Positions 8,198-16,722 of a stretch of DNA of 45,345 nucleotides are shown piece by piece. Each line of letters starts with the position of its first letter. Position 1 is the stretch's first letter. The position numbers were made by a program, and so were the translations under genes. The DNA is from Scatosoma sp045660265 (GTDB taxonomy: Bacteria; Bacillota; Clostridia; Christensenellales; Borkfalkiaceae). The notes under the pieces were generated by a model. It did no database searches. It was given only the letters and a program-made list of their open reading frames with translations, and was not told the DNA's origin. The DNA lies in contig JAZRDM010000041.1 of the NCBI GenBank assembly GCA_045660265.1, positions 1-45,345 of the forward strand. The letters are read 5' to 3'.

Positions 8198-8815
8198 TTA
8201 TTTAATCTCGCCTATCATGGAAAGCAAATAATACGAGTCATAAGGGGAAAACCTCTCGTCTGGGGAAACAGTCCACATCGAATCGGTTACTTTGTCTTTT
8301 ACTTCCTCTATAAAGTCATGTAATAGACCATTACAAACTTCAGAATTCCACTGATCGAGAATATCCTTTTGCGGACCTTTTGTTTTCTTCCAATAATCGG
8401 CAAGAATAACTACGTATATGTTTTCTATGCATTTATCTTGCACAAGCGTTATCTGCTCATTTTTTTGCTCACATACTCTCATCAAATCGTTCGTTATCGA
8501 TTCATATTTCGTTGTTTTCCTTAAGCATTTCGCCTCCACAATCAGCAACGCCTTAATTGACGAAATATACACTACTGCGTCGAAACGATTACCGCTATTT
8601 TTTTTCTTATGCGCAGATTTACTCGGCGGCCAAGGATATTCATACCAGCAAATAGCATCTTTTAGATATACCGATTTTACCGCCTCACAAAAATTAACCA
8701 CTTGATTTTCTTCCGTAAAACGATCTGGCTTTTTGGAAAAATCCAGACATTCAAATATGCGATCATACGCTTTATAATAGTGTTCGTGAATTTTACCCCA
8801 TTCGATATCAGTCAT
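8198..8815 (-). CDS. PD-(D/E)XK-like protein of unknown substrate
   Basis: A 205-aa soluble protein. The core NRFDAVVYISSIKALLIVEAK (residues about 76-96) has the D-x(n)-E-x-K pattern of restriction-endonuclease-like folds, with an upstream Glu in the TEENQVVNFCEAV helix and a later IYVVILADYW strand. This fits a nuclease or a nuclease-derived protein, but no target domain is visible and the active site was judged only by eye. GGAG is well placed before the ATG. It heads a two-gene transcript from the promoter at 8878-8909, which shares its operator with the other island operons. Confidence 0.75.
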   Translation of the reverse strand: MTDIEWGKIHEHYYKAYDRIFECLDFSKKPDRFTEENQVVNFCEAVKSVYLKDAICWYEYPWPPSKSAHKKKNSGNRFDAVVYISSIKALLIVEAKCLRKTTKYESITNDLMRVCEQKNEQITLVQDKCIENIYVVILADYWKKTKGPQKDILDQWNSEVCNGLLHDFIEEVKDKVTDSMWTVSPDERFSPYDSYYLLSMIGEIK

Positions 8816-8877
8816 ATCTTTTCTCCTTTGGATTTATGTTTTAATGAATTGTGGGCTTCCTTCCCGTCCTTGGTAGT

Positions 8878-8909
8878 ATTATACATAATTTGATACACCA
8901 AAAACGGTA
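8878..8909 (-). promoter_or_regulatory. Promoter with TACC-N6-GGTA element (copy 3)
   Basis: On the minus strand TACCGTTTTTGGTG (8909-8896), 12 nt, then TATAAT (8883-8878). Arrangement identical to copies at 2092 and 5829. RNA would start near 8871. From 8910 to about 9110 the sequence is AT-rich with no gene seen. Confidence 0.7.
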
Positions 8910-9116
8910 CATCAAAAAAACATTTTGATTTTTATCCTTTTTTATTGATTTTATTATAGCACATCTTTTTTCAAATTTCAAGAAAATAAGTTTTATTTTC
9001 CATATATGTTATTAGCCTCATTATGATCAAAGCGAGCTTTAACATCTCAATTTTTCCCAACCCCCTTTTCTTTGTTTACTGCGTAGCAGATTTTGCATAG
9101 TGAAAAGAAATAAAAC

Positions 9117-9169
9117 AAACGGCTATAGCCATGTTTTGAGCGAATAAACGCGTACATGGTATAGCCGTT
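9117..9169. terminator. Bidirectional hairpin, likely terminator of the lipoprotein/hydrolase-remnant transcript
   Basis: ACGGCTATAGCCATG pairs with CATGGTATAGCCGT with one bulged base and a loop of about 20 nt. On the minus strand a T-rich tail (TTTGTTTTATTTCTTTT) follows; on the plus strand TTTGTATTTTT. Confidence 0.65.
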
Positions 9170-9191
9170 TTGTATTTTTATCCAAAATCTT

Positions 9192-9428
9192 TTACATTGT
9201 CGTAGCTACTTTTTGTTTCTTGATATTTTGACTATGTGACAGCAACCATTCCCAAACTTCTTTATTTTCAAAGGTTTTCGTCCATGCGTCGTGTGCGGTT
9301 TTTTCATAAACCGTCAATTTTGCGTTACCACCGTTTGCATTGACGGCATCCACCATCTTTTTACTTTCTTCGGGGAAAACCGTTACATCTTCTTCACCGT
9401 GAAACGCCCATATCCAAACATCTATTTC
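9192..9428 (-). pseudogene. C-terminal remnant of an alpha/beta-hydrolase (PHB depolymerase/prolyl-oligopeptidase-like esterase)
   Basis: Directly after the TAA of the beta-helix lipoprotein, and in the same frame, the minus strand encodes EIDVWIWAFHGEEDVTVFPEE, then SKKMVDAVNANGGNAKLTVYE and TAHDAWTKTF, ending at TAA 9194-9192. This is the last quarter of a serine hydrolase: the GEEDVTV loop with the acidic catalytic residue and the AHDAW loop with the catalytic His. The nucleophile Ser half is absent and there is no ribosome site or start codon. It is best read as a truncated gene replaced at its 5' side by the lipoprotein gene. Stop-codon readthrough to a fusion is possible but not supported. 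Confidence 0.75.
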
Positions 9429-12293
9429 TTAGTCGGTTACCACTTCAATTTGATCGATATAGAAGGTAGCCGAACCATTCATCGTATAGATTCGCATATA
9501 ATTTATATTCGATAAATCGGCCACACCGCCCGTTGTTCCTGCCGTAAACAAATCAAGCCAAATCTCATTCCAACCGGTTTTCGTAATGCATTGCATAACG
9601 TTCCAGTTGTACTCGTTTTCATCACATACACCCGAAGAAGTAATTTCAATTTGACCTCGATCGCCTAACTTCGTAATATCGCTACAATAGACGTAAAAAT
9701 GCAAGTAGCCGTTTTTATATTCACTGATATCAATGCTATCAAATTTACCTTCAAACGTAGTCGTCTTCCACTTCCAGCTACGCCCTTCTATAATGTATTG
9801 CGATATAAAATTGGGATTTACATTAAAAGGAGAAGTAAACGAATCGCAATCAAACAACGTCTTCCGTTTCGCATTTTCAGAAACGTATTCGATTTTATCC
9901 TCTAAAGAAACCGCCGAATCGTAAGCCGATTCTTTAATTTCGCCAAATGCAATTCTGCCGTAAGCCGTAAGTCTTCCGCTGTTTACTTTCACCGAAGTGC
10001 CGTAAACTCTCAACGATCCAATAATCTCGCATGAACCGCCTGAAAGCTCATACACAAACATGTTCCCAGGAATATAGTCAAGCGACGTATTGATAAGAGT
10101 AACAGTCGAATTTACCATATCAAAAAGCCCAGCCTGGCCATAAGCAAAAACGTTAAACGCTAGTTGGTTTTCCGCGTTTTCAAGGCGAACCATTTTTGTA
10201 TAAGTTCTTCCGATTCCGTCGCGTAAAACAGCGAAATCATCATTCGTTTCTCCGCTGTTTTTCATTTTTTCCCAATTTTGTATATTCGCTAAAGAGCTAT
10301 CGAAATATATATATAGGTTTGTTCTTGTCATAAAGTTAGGGTTAGAAAGACATTGCGTAATAACGCCGTTTTTACCGCCCGCTTTAATAAAGTTAACGTA
10401 GGACAAACCATAGTTGCTTTTCAAAATATGATTATCACAGCCAGAAAAATCATATCCCACGTATGCACCAACGCTTTCGTTCATATACGCATAAGCGCCC
10501 GAACCTTGCGCCTTAATGGAAACGTCGTTCGAATACGAATTGTTGTTTAAACTATTATATGCGGTAAGATAGTCATTTTTTGCGTGCCAAATTCTTACCC
10601 CTACCACGCCCGCATTTTCCTGTAAAACAAAGGTTACACCCGAAACGTAAGAAACAAAAACAACACCGTTTGTACCGCTTTGGTTTGAATACGTTCTTGC
10701 GAAAACAGATAACGTAGAACGAATTTCCACATTCTTGGGCACTACCACCGAAGCATTCAGCCTATACACACCGTTAGGAATTACCACAATTCCGCCCTCT
10801 TCCCCGACGGAATCTAAAATTTCTTGAAGCTTTATGCTGTTATCTCCAACACCGCCCGCCGTTAAATTATTCGCGACAAACAGTCTTTCCGACGAAGAAA
10901 ATTCAAGCGATAACGGGCCAATATTCTTATTATTTTCAACCTTGCCAACCTCTTGCACGACTCTCCCCGTTCCAATGCTTTGGTAGGTGGAATTACTCAT
11001 TTTAATACAGCCCTCAGGCGAATTATTTTCAACCACGCCAACGTTAGAATCAGTGAAAACAACACCGCTTACTTCGTTTAAACAATCGGCGTAAATGCCT
11101 TTTTCGCAAGCAATATTCGCCTTATGTACAACGCCCCAAAAACCTGCGCCCGATCGAATACCCGTCGTAAACTTCATGCCGATTTTCCCACCGTCTATCG
11201 TAACGTTGGAAATGAGTTGATCGTCTAAATCCCCTAAAATCATTGCCGTTAAATTATTCTTAACGAACATATCCAATGCAAGTGCATTACTGCATTTATA
11301 GGCGTTGGACGCGTTTTTCCAATATTTCGTCGAAATGTTGATATTATTATAGAAACCTACGTCCGTCGTTGCATTGTGTCTAATCCCGTTATATAAAAAC
11401 GTACCATAAATATTTTCAAGATTGACAAGCTCGTTTGCGTGTGTATTCAACGAAACACCTATCCCGTACGCGCTATTCAGGAAGGTTAAATTTCTTAACG
11501 TTGTAGTGATAGGCGCATTGGCATAGACTGTATATCCATAGTTTTGAACGTTTACAGGGTCTTGTTCAACGTAATAGAAGGTTATACCAATCAACCCCGA
11601 AGCATTCCCAAGAGTAAACAAAGCCTTGTCTTGCGGTCTTGACGAACCAAGCGTTTTGGGTTTTGCCAAAATGACTGTACCATAATCAAAATGCTCGTCG
11701 GTGTTATCAGCGTTGGGTTGATTCCAATCCCCCACCAACGTAACGTAGTCGGGAACGTTTATTTTCGAAGTAACCAAATATTCGCCAATCGGCAAAAATA
11801 CCGTTCCACCGCCCAAGTTCTTTACACCGTTAATTGCTGATTGAATTGCGCTTGTGCTATCCTTTTCGCCCGTTGGATCCGCCCCGCAATCTGTTACGTC
11901 CACGTCCACAACTACCGCACCTTCCGTTGCATATTTGGTTTTTACAAGCTTTTTAGACGACTTACTGTCATTTAACGGCTTTATTATCTCATAACTAGGC
12001 TGAGGCGTCGGCGTATCCTCTTCGGTGTTATCATCACCTGTGTTATCGTCCCCAGTGTCGCCCGTGTTGTCATCTCCGGTGTTATCGTCTCCGTTATCAC
12101 CCGTGTTATCATCTCCGGTGTTATCGTCTCCTTCGTCAGCAGAGCTTTCCGAAGAGGTATCGCTTGATATATTTCCTGAAGTACTATTTCCGCTAGAAGA
12201 CGTTGATGGATTAACCGATAATCCGCAAGCAGCCATTGAAACAACAAGCAACAATGAAGCTAAAACGGATATTGCCTTTTTAAATCTTTTCAT
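9429..12293 (-). CDS. Secreted beta-helix lipoprotein with two pectate-lyase_3-like domains
   Basis: A 954-aa protein with a lipoprotein signal (KRFKKA, hydrophobic core, lipobox LVVSMAAC, Cys 23). A Ser-rich stretch and a repeat linker of DDNTG units (about residues 55-90) lead to two parallel beta-helix starts: ADPTGEKDSTSAIQSAINGV with GGGTVFLPIGEYLVTSKI (about 135-185), and GVGDNSIKLQEILDSVGEEGG with IVVIPNGVYRL (about 480-520). Each is the typical N-cap of pectate_lyase_3/GH28-like folds. The last about 120 residues form a beta-sandwich that may bind carbohydrate. A polysaccharide lyase or hydrolase at the cell surface is likely; the catalytic residues were not located. AAAGGA precedes the ATG, and a promoter lies at 12335-12363. 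Its end abuts a hydrolase remnant. Confidence 0.85.
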   Translation of the reverse strand: MKRFKKAISVLASLLLVVSMAACGLSVNPSTSSSGNSTSGNISSDTSSESSADEGDDNTGDDNTGDNGDDNTGDDNTGDTGDDNTGDDNTEEDTPTPQPSYEIIKPLNDSKSSKKLVKTKYATEGAVVVDVDVTDCGADPTGEKDSTSAIQSAINGVKNLGGGTVFLPIGEYLVTSKINVPDYVTLVGDWNQPNADNTDEHFDYGTVILAKPKTLGSSRPQDKALFTLGNASGLIGITFYYVEQDPVNVQNYGYTVYANAPITTTLRNLTFLNSAYGIGVSLNTHANELVNLENIYGTFLYNGIRHNATTDVGFYNNINISTKYWKNASNAYKCSNALALDMFVKNNLTAMILGDLDDQLISNVTIDGGKIGMKFTTGIRSGAGFWGVVHKANIACEKGIYADCLNEVSGVVFTDSNVGVVENNSPEGCIKMSNSTYQSIGTGRVVQEVGKVENNKNIGPLSLEFSSSERLFVANNLTAGGVGDNSIKLQEILDSVGEEGGIVVIPNGVYRLNASVVVPKNVEIRSTLSVFARTYSNQSGTNGVVFVSYVSGVTFVLQENAGVVGVRIWHAKNDYLTAYNSLNNNSYSNDVSIKAQGSGAYAYMNESVGAYVGYDFSGCDNHILKSNYGLSYVNFIKAGGKNGVITQCLSNPNFMTRTNLYIYFDSSLANIQNWEKMKNSGETNDDFAVLRDGIGRTYTKMVRLENAENQLAFNVFAYGQAGLFDMVNSTVTLINTSLDYIPGNMFVYELSGGSCEIIGSLRVYGTSVKVNSGRLTAYGRIAFGEIKESAYDSAVSLEDKIEYVSENAKRKTLFDCDSFTSPFNVNPNFISQYIIEGRSWKWKTTTFEGKFDSIDISEYKNGYLHFYVYCSDITKLGDRGQIEITSSGVCDENEYNWNVMQCITKTGWNEIWLDLFTAGTTGGVADLSNINYMRIYTMNGSATFYIDQIEVVTD
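12023..12135 (-). repeat. Minisatellite coding for the DDNTG linker
   Basis: Imperfect 15-bp units reading GTGTTATCATCACC-like on the plus strand encode repeated GDDNT in the lipoprotein linker, with one NG/T slip. Such tracts change length easily. Confidence 0.8.
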
Positions 12294-12334
12294 ATTTTTT
12301 GTCCTTTATTTACAAAATTATTACTTGCCTATCT

Positions 12335-12363
12335 ATTATAACACATCTTTTTGAATATTGCAA
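12335..12363 (-). promoter_or_regulatory. Promoter of the beta-helix lipoprotein
   Basis: Minus strand TTGCAA (12363-12358), 17 nt, TATAAT (12340-12335), 42 nt before the ATG. Divergent from the promoter at 12422. Confidence 0.65.
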
Positions 12364-12421
12364 GCATCAAAAAGTACACCGCCACAATTTATCAAATTAA
12401 CCAAACAAAAGACTCTATCTA

Positions 12422-12449
12422 TTGACTTTTTTGATAAATTTGTTATAAT
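12422..12449 (+). promoter_or_regulatory. Promoter of the metallophosphoesterase gene
   Basis: TTGACT (12422-12427), a 16-nt spacer and TATAAT (12444-12449), 32 nt before the ATG, with AAAGGA as ribosome site. Confidence 0.7.
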
Positions 12450-12481
12450 AAATATAGATTCTATTCTAAAAGGAAACCATT

Positions 12482-14110
12482 ATGAGAAAACCTTTTATGT
12501 TGCTTCCCGCTCTTCTTTATGCTAGTTGTTGTCTATTCAGCGGATGCGCAAGCTCTTGTAACGAGCCTGAAAATAACAGTGTTATCGATAACGCCGAACA
12601 ATTTGTCGATTTTGTTGTAGACGTCCCTACCGGACGAGATATCCGCGTTTTGCAATTGACGGATATTCAAACCCTCGATTCCTCGCAAAAACGCTACGAA
12701 ACCAGAGTGGAATCCAACGAAGTTGCCGATACGTACAACGGCTATGAAAAATACGTGAGACAAGTAATTGAAGGCTATAAACCCGACTTTATTATTATGA
12801 CGGGCGACAATACGTACGGCGAATTTGACGACAACGGAGAACAGCACCTCAAACTCATTCAATTTATGGATTCTTTCCAAATCCCTTGGGCACCCGTTTT
12901 CGGCAACCACGATATTGAAAGCAACATGGGCGCCGATTGGCAATCGGAACAATTTGAAAACGCAACATACTGTTTATTCAAACAGCGCGAATTAACGGGC
13001 AATGGTAACTATTGCGTTGGATTAAGACAGGGCGGTAAGTTGAAACGGGTGTTTTATATGCTCGATTCCAACGGCAGCGGACACGCTAGCAACCGTTCTC
13101 TTGCAAACGGCCACACCGTTACGACAGCTGGCTTCGGCAACGACCAAATTGAATGGTACACGCAAAGCATCACCGCGCTGAAAGGAGAATTCCCCAACGT
13201 TACAATTTCCATGGCGTTTCATATTCAATTTGCAATGTTTGAAACTGCGTTAGAAGAATACGGTTATTTCCCCTCCACCATCCGCAACAACCCTATCGAC
13301 TTAGATCAACTGCCCTCCGCAAAAGAAAAGGGAGACTTCGGCTATATCGGGGGCTCGGCTTACAGCGATTGGGACCGTAATTTAACCGTTTGGAACAGCA
13401 TAAAAACTTTGGGTATCGACAGCGTCTTCGTCGGACACGAACACAGCAACAGCTCTTCCGTCGAATACGAAGGCGTACGTTTGACTTTTGGCCAAAAAAG
13501 CTCTACATTTGACAGCCATAACGTCAATGAGAAGGGAGCCGTTGTCGGCGGTACGTACATCAACCTTTCCAAATTAGACGGAAGTATTTCTGATGCAGGG
13601 TTGTATTTGTACGATCATGATAATGGGTACACGCCTAACGATAAACCAGCCCCCCAAGCGCCTAGCTTACCGCATGAACAGCCATATGCTTCTTACGATT
13701 TGTCTTCGTATGAAAACGTTGCTGGATCTTTGGGAAAAGAAACTAAATTTGCAACCATTAACGACGATAGTTATTCCGTCCGATTCACGCTTACCCCCCA
13801 CGCCTTTGACGGTGCGGTAGAGTGCTACGGTTACACCAGCGAAACAGACGCTAAAGCGGGGATACGCGTTTACATCAAACAGAATAGTATCCGTTTGTTT
13901 AACGCCACGGCAAGCTTTGATTTTGCGTTAGATTCTTCCTATAAAATGGAGATAGGTTTTCTGCCTTTATTCGACGGAAACACCACGCACGTCTTTGTAA
14001 AAATCAACGGAAACGTTATCTTATGGGAACGCATAGAATCCTATGAAAAACCGCGCGGGAACTTCTCTATTTCCGCAAGTAAAGCCACCGATTCATTTAC
14101 GATTTCCTGA
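12482..14110 (+). CDS. Secreted metallophosphoesterase lipoprotein (Dcr2/purple-acid-phosphatase-like)
   Basis: A 542-aa protein. A signal peptide ends in a lipobox (CLFSGC, Cys about 22), so it should be anchored outside the membrane. Residues about 55-385 are a calcineurin-like phosphoesterase: VLQLTDIQ (motif I, with Gln where His is common; this variant is, as I recall, usual in this subfamily), IIMTGDN, PVFGNHD, MAFHIQ and VFVGHEHSN, all of the metal-binding motifs. The C-terminal 130 residues, after a Pro-rich linker (NDKPAPQAPSLPHEQP), look like a lectin-type beta-sandwich. It probably cleaves phosphate esters outside the cell. It is divergent from the beta-helix lipoprotein, which suggests joint use of surface polymers, and ends at a strong hairpin. 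Confidence 0.85.
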   Translation: MRKPFMLLPALLYASCCLFSGCASSCNEPENNSVIDNAEQFVDFVVDVPTGRDIRVLQLTDIQTLDSSQKRYETRVESNEVADTYNGYEKYVRQVIEGYKPDFIIMTGDNTYGEFDDNGEQHLKLIQFMDSFQIPWAPVFGNHDIESNMGADWQSEQFENATYCLFKQRELTGNGNYCVGLRQGGKLKRVFYMLDSNGSGHASNRSLANGHTVTTAGFGNDQIEWYTQSITALKGEFPNVTISMAFHIQFAMFETALEEYGYFPSTIRNNPIDLDQLPSAKEKGDFGYIGGSAYSDWDRNLTVWNSIKTLGIDSVFVGHEHSNSSSVEYEGVRLTFGQKSSTFDSHNVNEKGAVVGGTYINLSKLDGSISDAGLYLYDHDNGYTPNDKPAPQAPSLPHEQPYASYDLSSYENVAGSLGKETKFATINDDSYSVRFTLTPHAFDGAVECYGYTSETDAKAGIRVYIKQNSIRLFNATASFDFALDSSYKMEIGFLPLFDGNTTHVFVKINGNVILWERIESYEKPRGNFSISASKATDSFTIS

Positions 14111-14132
14111 AAAAATAAAAGAGCATTTTAAA

Positions 14133-14165
14133 GGGGCAGGTATGCAATGATTGCATACCTGCCCC
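14133..14165. terminator. Perfect 15-bp hairpin made of the G-rich repeat, between convergent genes
   Basis: GGGGCAGGTATGCAA pairs perfectly with TTGCATACCTGCCCC around the loop TGA. On the minus strand TTTAAAATG follows, so it may end the transporter transcript. Both arms carry the GGGGCAGG core that recurs through the window, making this the palindromic form of that repeat. Confidence 0.75.
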
Positions 14166-14186
14166 CTATCTTTATCGTAAATTTAA

Positions 14187-15467
14187 TTATTCTGCATCAA
14201 CGGAAACCTGTTCATTTTCTCTTACCTTTTCAGCTTGTTCTTCGCTTGCATCTCCCTTATTGACGTTGGTTTTTACAAGCAAGAAATCCACCGCAATCGC
14301 AATTACGTACATAATCAGCGTGAACACTAAAATGTTTTGATAGTCGCCCGTTTTTTCAACGATTAAGTTTGCAATTTGATTACCCGTTAAACCAGCCATT
14401 GCCCAAGCCGACAACGCGATACCGTGAATGGAAGAAATTTTACCCATGCCGTAAACGTCGGAAAGCAAGGTAGGCAAATTACTAAATCCGCCGCCGTAAC
14501 CCAAGTTTACTAAAATTAAAAGCGCAATACAAATTACAACAAGTTGGTTGCTTACCGCACCCGATACAAGCGCAATTGCCGTAATGGCAAGTTCACTAAT
14601 CAAAATAATTTTGTAAATAGAGTTTCTATCTTTTAACTTATCGCCAAGCGCCGAATAACCTAAACGACCCGCCGCGTTAAAAAATCCCGTCATAGTCCCA
14701 AGCAACGCCGCTGCACCGCTAAGACCTACCGCCATATAAATAGATTTTTCGTGAGAGATTAAAGCAAGACCGCAAGTAATGTTGATATAGAATACCAACC
14801 AAATACCGATAAATTTCGGATCGGTAAAGATTTTGAAACGTCCGAAAAATGCTTTTACGTCGAATTTTTCGTGTTGTTCTACCCAGCCTTCAGGTTTCTT
14901 TAAGAGCAAATGCCCTATAAACATCATCACAAACCAAATTGCCGCAAGGATATAAAGCGCATTTTCTACGCCTACCTTTTCAATAATTGCAGTGATGATA
15001 GGCGCGAATATCATCTTCGCTGCGCCAAAGCCTGCAACCGCAAGCCCCGTAGCCAAACCTTTATTGTCTTTAAACCAAAGCATCAAGGTTTTTACAGGCG
15101 AAAGATAGCCAAGCCCTAAGCCGATACCCATAAGTACGCCGTAGCAAAGCAAAATCAGCGGCATACTTTGCAAATGAACGGCAAGCCCCGTTCCTGCAAT
15201 CCCCACCGAAAAACAAATCGTTGCGATAAAGCTAGCTTTATGAATGTCTTTTTCTACAAAGTTACCTAAGAACGCCGCGCTCATACCCAAGAAGAAGATT
15301 GCAAGCGAGAACGCCCAGCCAAGAGCGCTTACGTCCATACCTGCATTCAAAAAGATTTCTTTGATTGCGCCTTCCATGTACGACCAGCAGTATACCGTAC
15401 CTATACTGCAATGAAGCAGCAAGGCAGGAATCGCCGCGCGAGTCCATTTATTGCTTAAATTTTTCAT
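14187..15467 (-). CDS. OFA-type major facilitator transporter
   Basis: A 426-aa protein from ATG 15467 (MKNLSNKWTRAAIPALLL); AGAAGG lies 9 nt upstream, while the frame open to 15530 overlaps the promoter. About 12 hydrophobic segments, an N-terminal GTVYCWSYMEGAIKE helix and the cytoplasmic loop GYLSPVKTLMLWFKDNKGLATG are the pattern of the oxalate/formate antiporter family of MFS carriers. The C-terminus is a charged tail. The substrate is a small organic anion (carboxylate) by family analogy only. Monocistronic: own TTGACA/TATAAT promoter, repeat hairpin at the end, and divergent from the SDR gene. Confidence 0.85.
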   Translation of the reverse strand: MKNLSNKWTRAAIPALLLHCSIGTVYCWSYMEGAIKEIFLNAGMDVSALGWAFSLAIFFLGMSAAFLGNFVEKDIHKASFIATICFSVGIAGTGLAVHLQSMPLILLCYGVLMGIGLGLGYLSPVKTLMLWFKDNKGLATGLAVAGFGAAKMIFAPIITAIIEKVGVENALYILAAIWFVMMFIGHLLLKKPEGWVEQHEKFDVKAFFGRFKIFTDPKFIGIWLVFYINITCGLALISHEKSIYMAVGLSGAAALLGTMTGFFNAAGRLGYSALGDKLKDRNSIYKIILISELAITAIALVSGAVSNQLVVICIALLILVNLGYGGGFSNLPTLLSDVYGMGKISSIHGIALSAWAMAGLTGNQIANLIVEKTGDYQNILVFTLIMYVIAIAVDFLLVKTNVNKGDASEEQAEKVRENEQVSVDAE

Positions 15468-15501
15468 ATGTACATACCTTCTTTTTTTAAAGTCCTTGCA
15501 T

Positions 15502-15530
15502 ATTATAGACCTTTGATTTTTTTTTGTCAA
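15502..15530 (-). promoter_or_regulatory. Promoter of the OFA transporter
   Basis: Minus strand TTGACA (15530-15525), 17-nt spacer, TATAAT (15507-15502), 35 nt before the chosen ATG. Confidence 0.8.
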
Positions 15531-15603
15531 CTGGAAACAACAAAATTTTGTTTATTTTTTTTATCCAATTTTTCGTATCTATTCTGCAAATATTAAAAAA
15601 TCA

Positions 15604-15633
15604 TTGACAAGCTTTCCTAAAATTTGTTATACT
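15604..15633 (+). promoter_or_regulatory. Promoter of the SDR gene
   Basis: TTGACA (15604-15609), 18-nt spacer, TATACT (15628-15633); AAGGAG follows before the ATG at 15669. Confidence 0.75.
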
Positions 15634-15668
15634 ATTTTTAGATAATTATAAAAGGAGACCATTATTAT

Positions 15669-16502
15669 ATGGCAAACGTATGTGTAATCACAGGCGGCGG
15701 CAGCGGTATGGGCTTGGAAGCGGCAAAATTTATGCCCAAAGACAAGATTATCGTTATCTCCGGCAGAACTATAAGCAAATTAGAAGGCGCAGTTGCGCAG
15801 TTGAAAGAACTCGGCTATGACGCGTACGCAAAAACTTGCGACACGTCGGATAGAGAAAGCGTAAAAGAGCTTGTCAACTTCGCACTCTCCCTTGGCGAAA
15901 TTAAAAACGTTATCAACTCCGCAGGCGTATCCCCCGCGATGAAAGGCACGCCCGAAGGGATTTTGCGTATCAACGCACTCGGCACGGTATATATCAACCA
16001 AGAATTTTCTAAAGTGATGAACCCCGGCAGCGTTATCGTGGACGTATCGTCTAACTCGGCGTATATTTTACCCGAATTTATTATCCCTAAAAAGGCATAT
16101 CCCCTTGCGGAAACGGACGAAGCTTCCTTCTTGAAAAAGCTTCTCAAAAGAGCAGGCATGGCAAAGGGCGACTATCAACAAAAGGGCTTTGCATATTCCC
16201 TTTCCAAGAATTTCGTCGTTTGGTACGCAAAGAAATGCGCTTACGAATACGGTCTTAAGGGCATCCGTGTCGTATCGTTAAGCCCTGGCCTTATCGCAAC
16301 GGATATGGGCAATCTCGAAAAGGAAGACGGCGGTATGCTGATTCCCTTCTCCGCAGAAGAAAGAATGGGTAAACCCGAAGAGCTCGGCTACGCTTTGGCG
16401 ACGGTCGCTGACGAACGCAACGGCTATTTGGCAGGCGTTGACGTGCTTTGCGACGGCGGCAGCACCAACGGTATGAAAGAATTTAAGAAAAAGAAGAAAT
16501 AA
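15669..16502 (+). CDS. Short-chain dehydrogenase/reductase (SDR)
   Basis: A 277-aa classical SDR. TGGGSGMG (residues about 8-15) is the NAD(P)-binding glycine motif, INSAGVSP fits the NAG strand, DVSSNSAY holds the catalytic Ser, and YSLSKNF the Tyr-x-x-x-Lys pair. The SPGLIATDMG stretch follows the catalytic region as usual, and GVDVLCDGGS is the C-terminal strand. An extra segment between Ser and Tyr (EFIIPKKAYPLAETDEASFLKKLLKRAG) is longer than in most SDRs and probably shapes the substrate pocket. The substrate is unknown. It is divergent from the OFA transporter, which might supply the substrate, and has its own promoter and terminator. Confidence 0.88.
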   Translation: MANVCVITGGGSGMGLEAAKFMPKDKIIVISGRTISKLEGAVAQLKELGYDAYAKTCDTSDRESVKELVNFALSLGEIKNVINSAGVSPAMKGTPEGILRINALGTVYINQEFSKVMNPGSVIVDVSSNSAYILPEFIIPKKAYPLAETDEASFLKKLLKRAGMAKGDYQQKGFAYSLSKNFVVWYAKKCAYEYGLKGIRVVSLSPGLIATDMGNLEKEDGGMLIPFSAEERMGKPEELGYALATVADERNGYLAGVDVLCDGGSTNGMKEFKKKKK

Positions 16503-16512
16503 GACAATCTGG

Positions 16513-16543
16513 GACGCTTGTTACAAAGCGTCTCTCTTTTTTT
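16513..16543 (+). terminator. Terminator of the SDR gene
   Basis: GACGCTT/AAGCGTC stem with a 6-nt loop (16513-16532), then CTC and a T7 run. Confidence 0.8.
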
Positions 16544-16555
16544 GATATAAACGAT

Positions 16556-16574
16556 GGGGGCAGGGTTGCGTTGA
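16556..16574 (+). repeat. Dispersed G-rich repeat, intergenic copy
   Basis: GGGGGCAGGGTTGCGTTGA, identical over 19 nt (on one strand or the other) with 18803-18821 and 25363-25381. It lies between the SDR terminator and the tdk promoter. The rest of 16575-16660 shows nothing recognisable. Confidence 0.85.
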
Positions 16575-16664
16575 ACACTTTGCTTATCTATTCACTTGCG
16601 CATACAATACAACTGTGCATATAAAATTTTTCGACAAAAAGCATTTCATTTTTTCGCGTTTACC

Positions 16665-16693
16665 TTGCTTTTTGTTTTCGTTTATGCTATAAT
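16665..16693 (+). promoter_or_regulatory. Promoter of tdk
   Basis: TTGCTT (16665-16670), 17-nt spacer, TATAAT (16688-16693). RNA would start near 16700, which makes the ATG at 16702 an unlikely start. Confidence 0.7.
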
Positions 16694-16722
16694 TAAGAAA
16701 AATGCAAAAGAAGGAAAAATAC

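Noticed and set aside
12005..12140. CRISPR-like array
   Set aside because: Units are contiguous 15-bp coding repeats without spacers.
12025..12354. Plus-strand frame rich in LSSPV repeats
   Set aside because: It is the complement of the minisatellite linker of the beta-helix lipoprotein, with no ribosome site.
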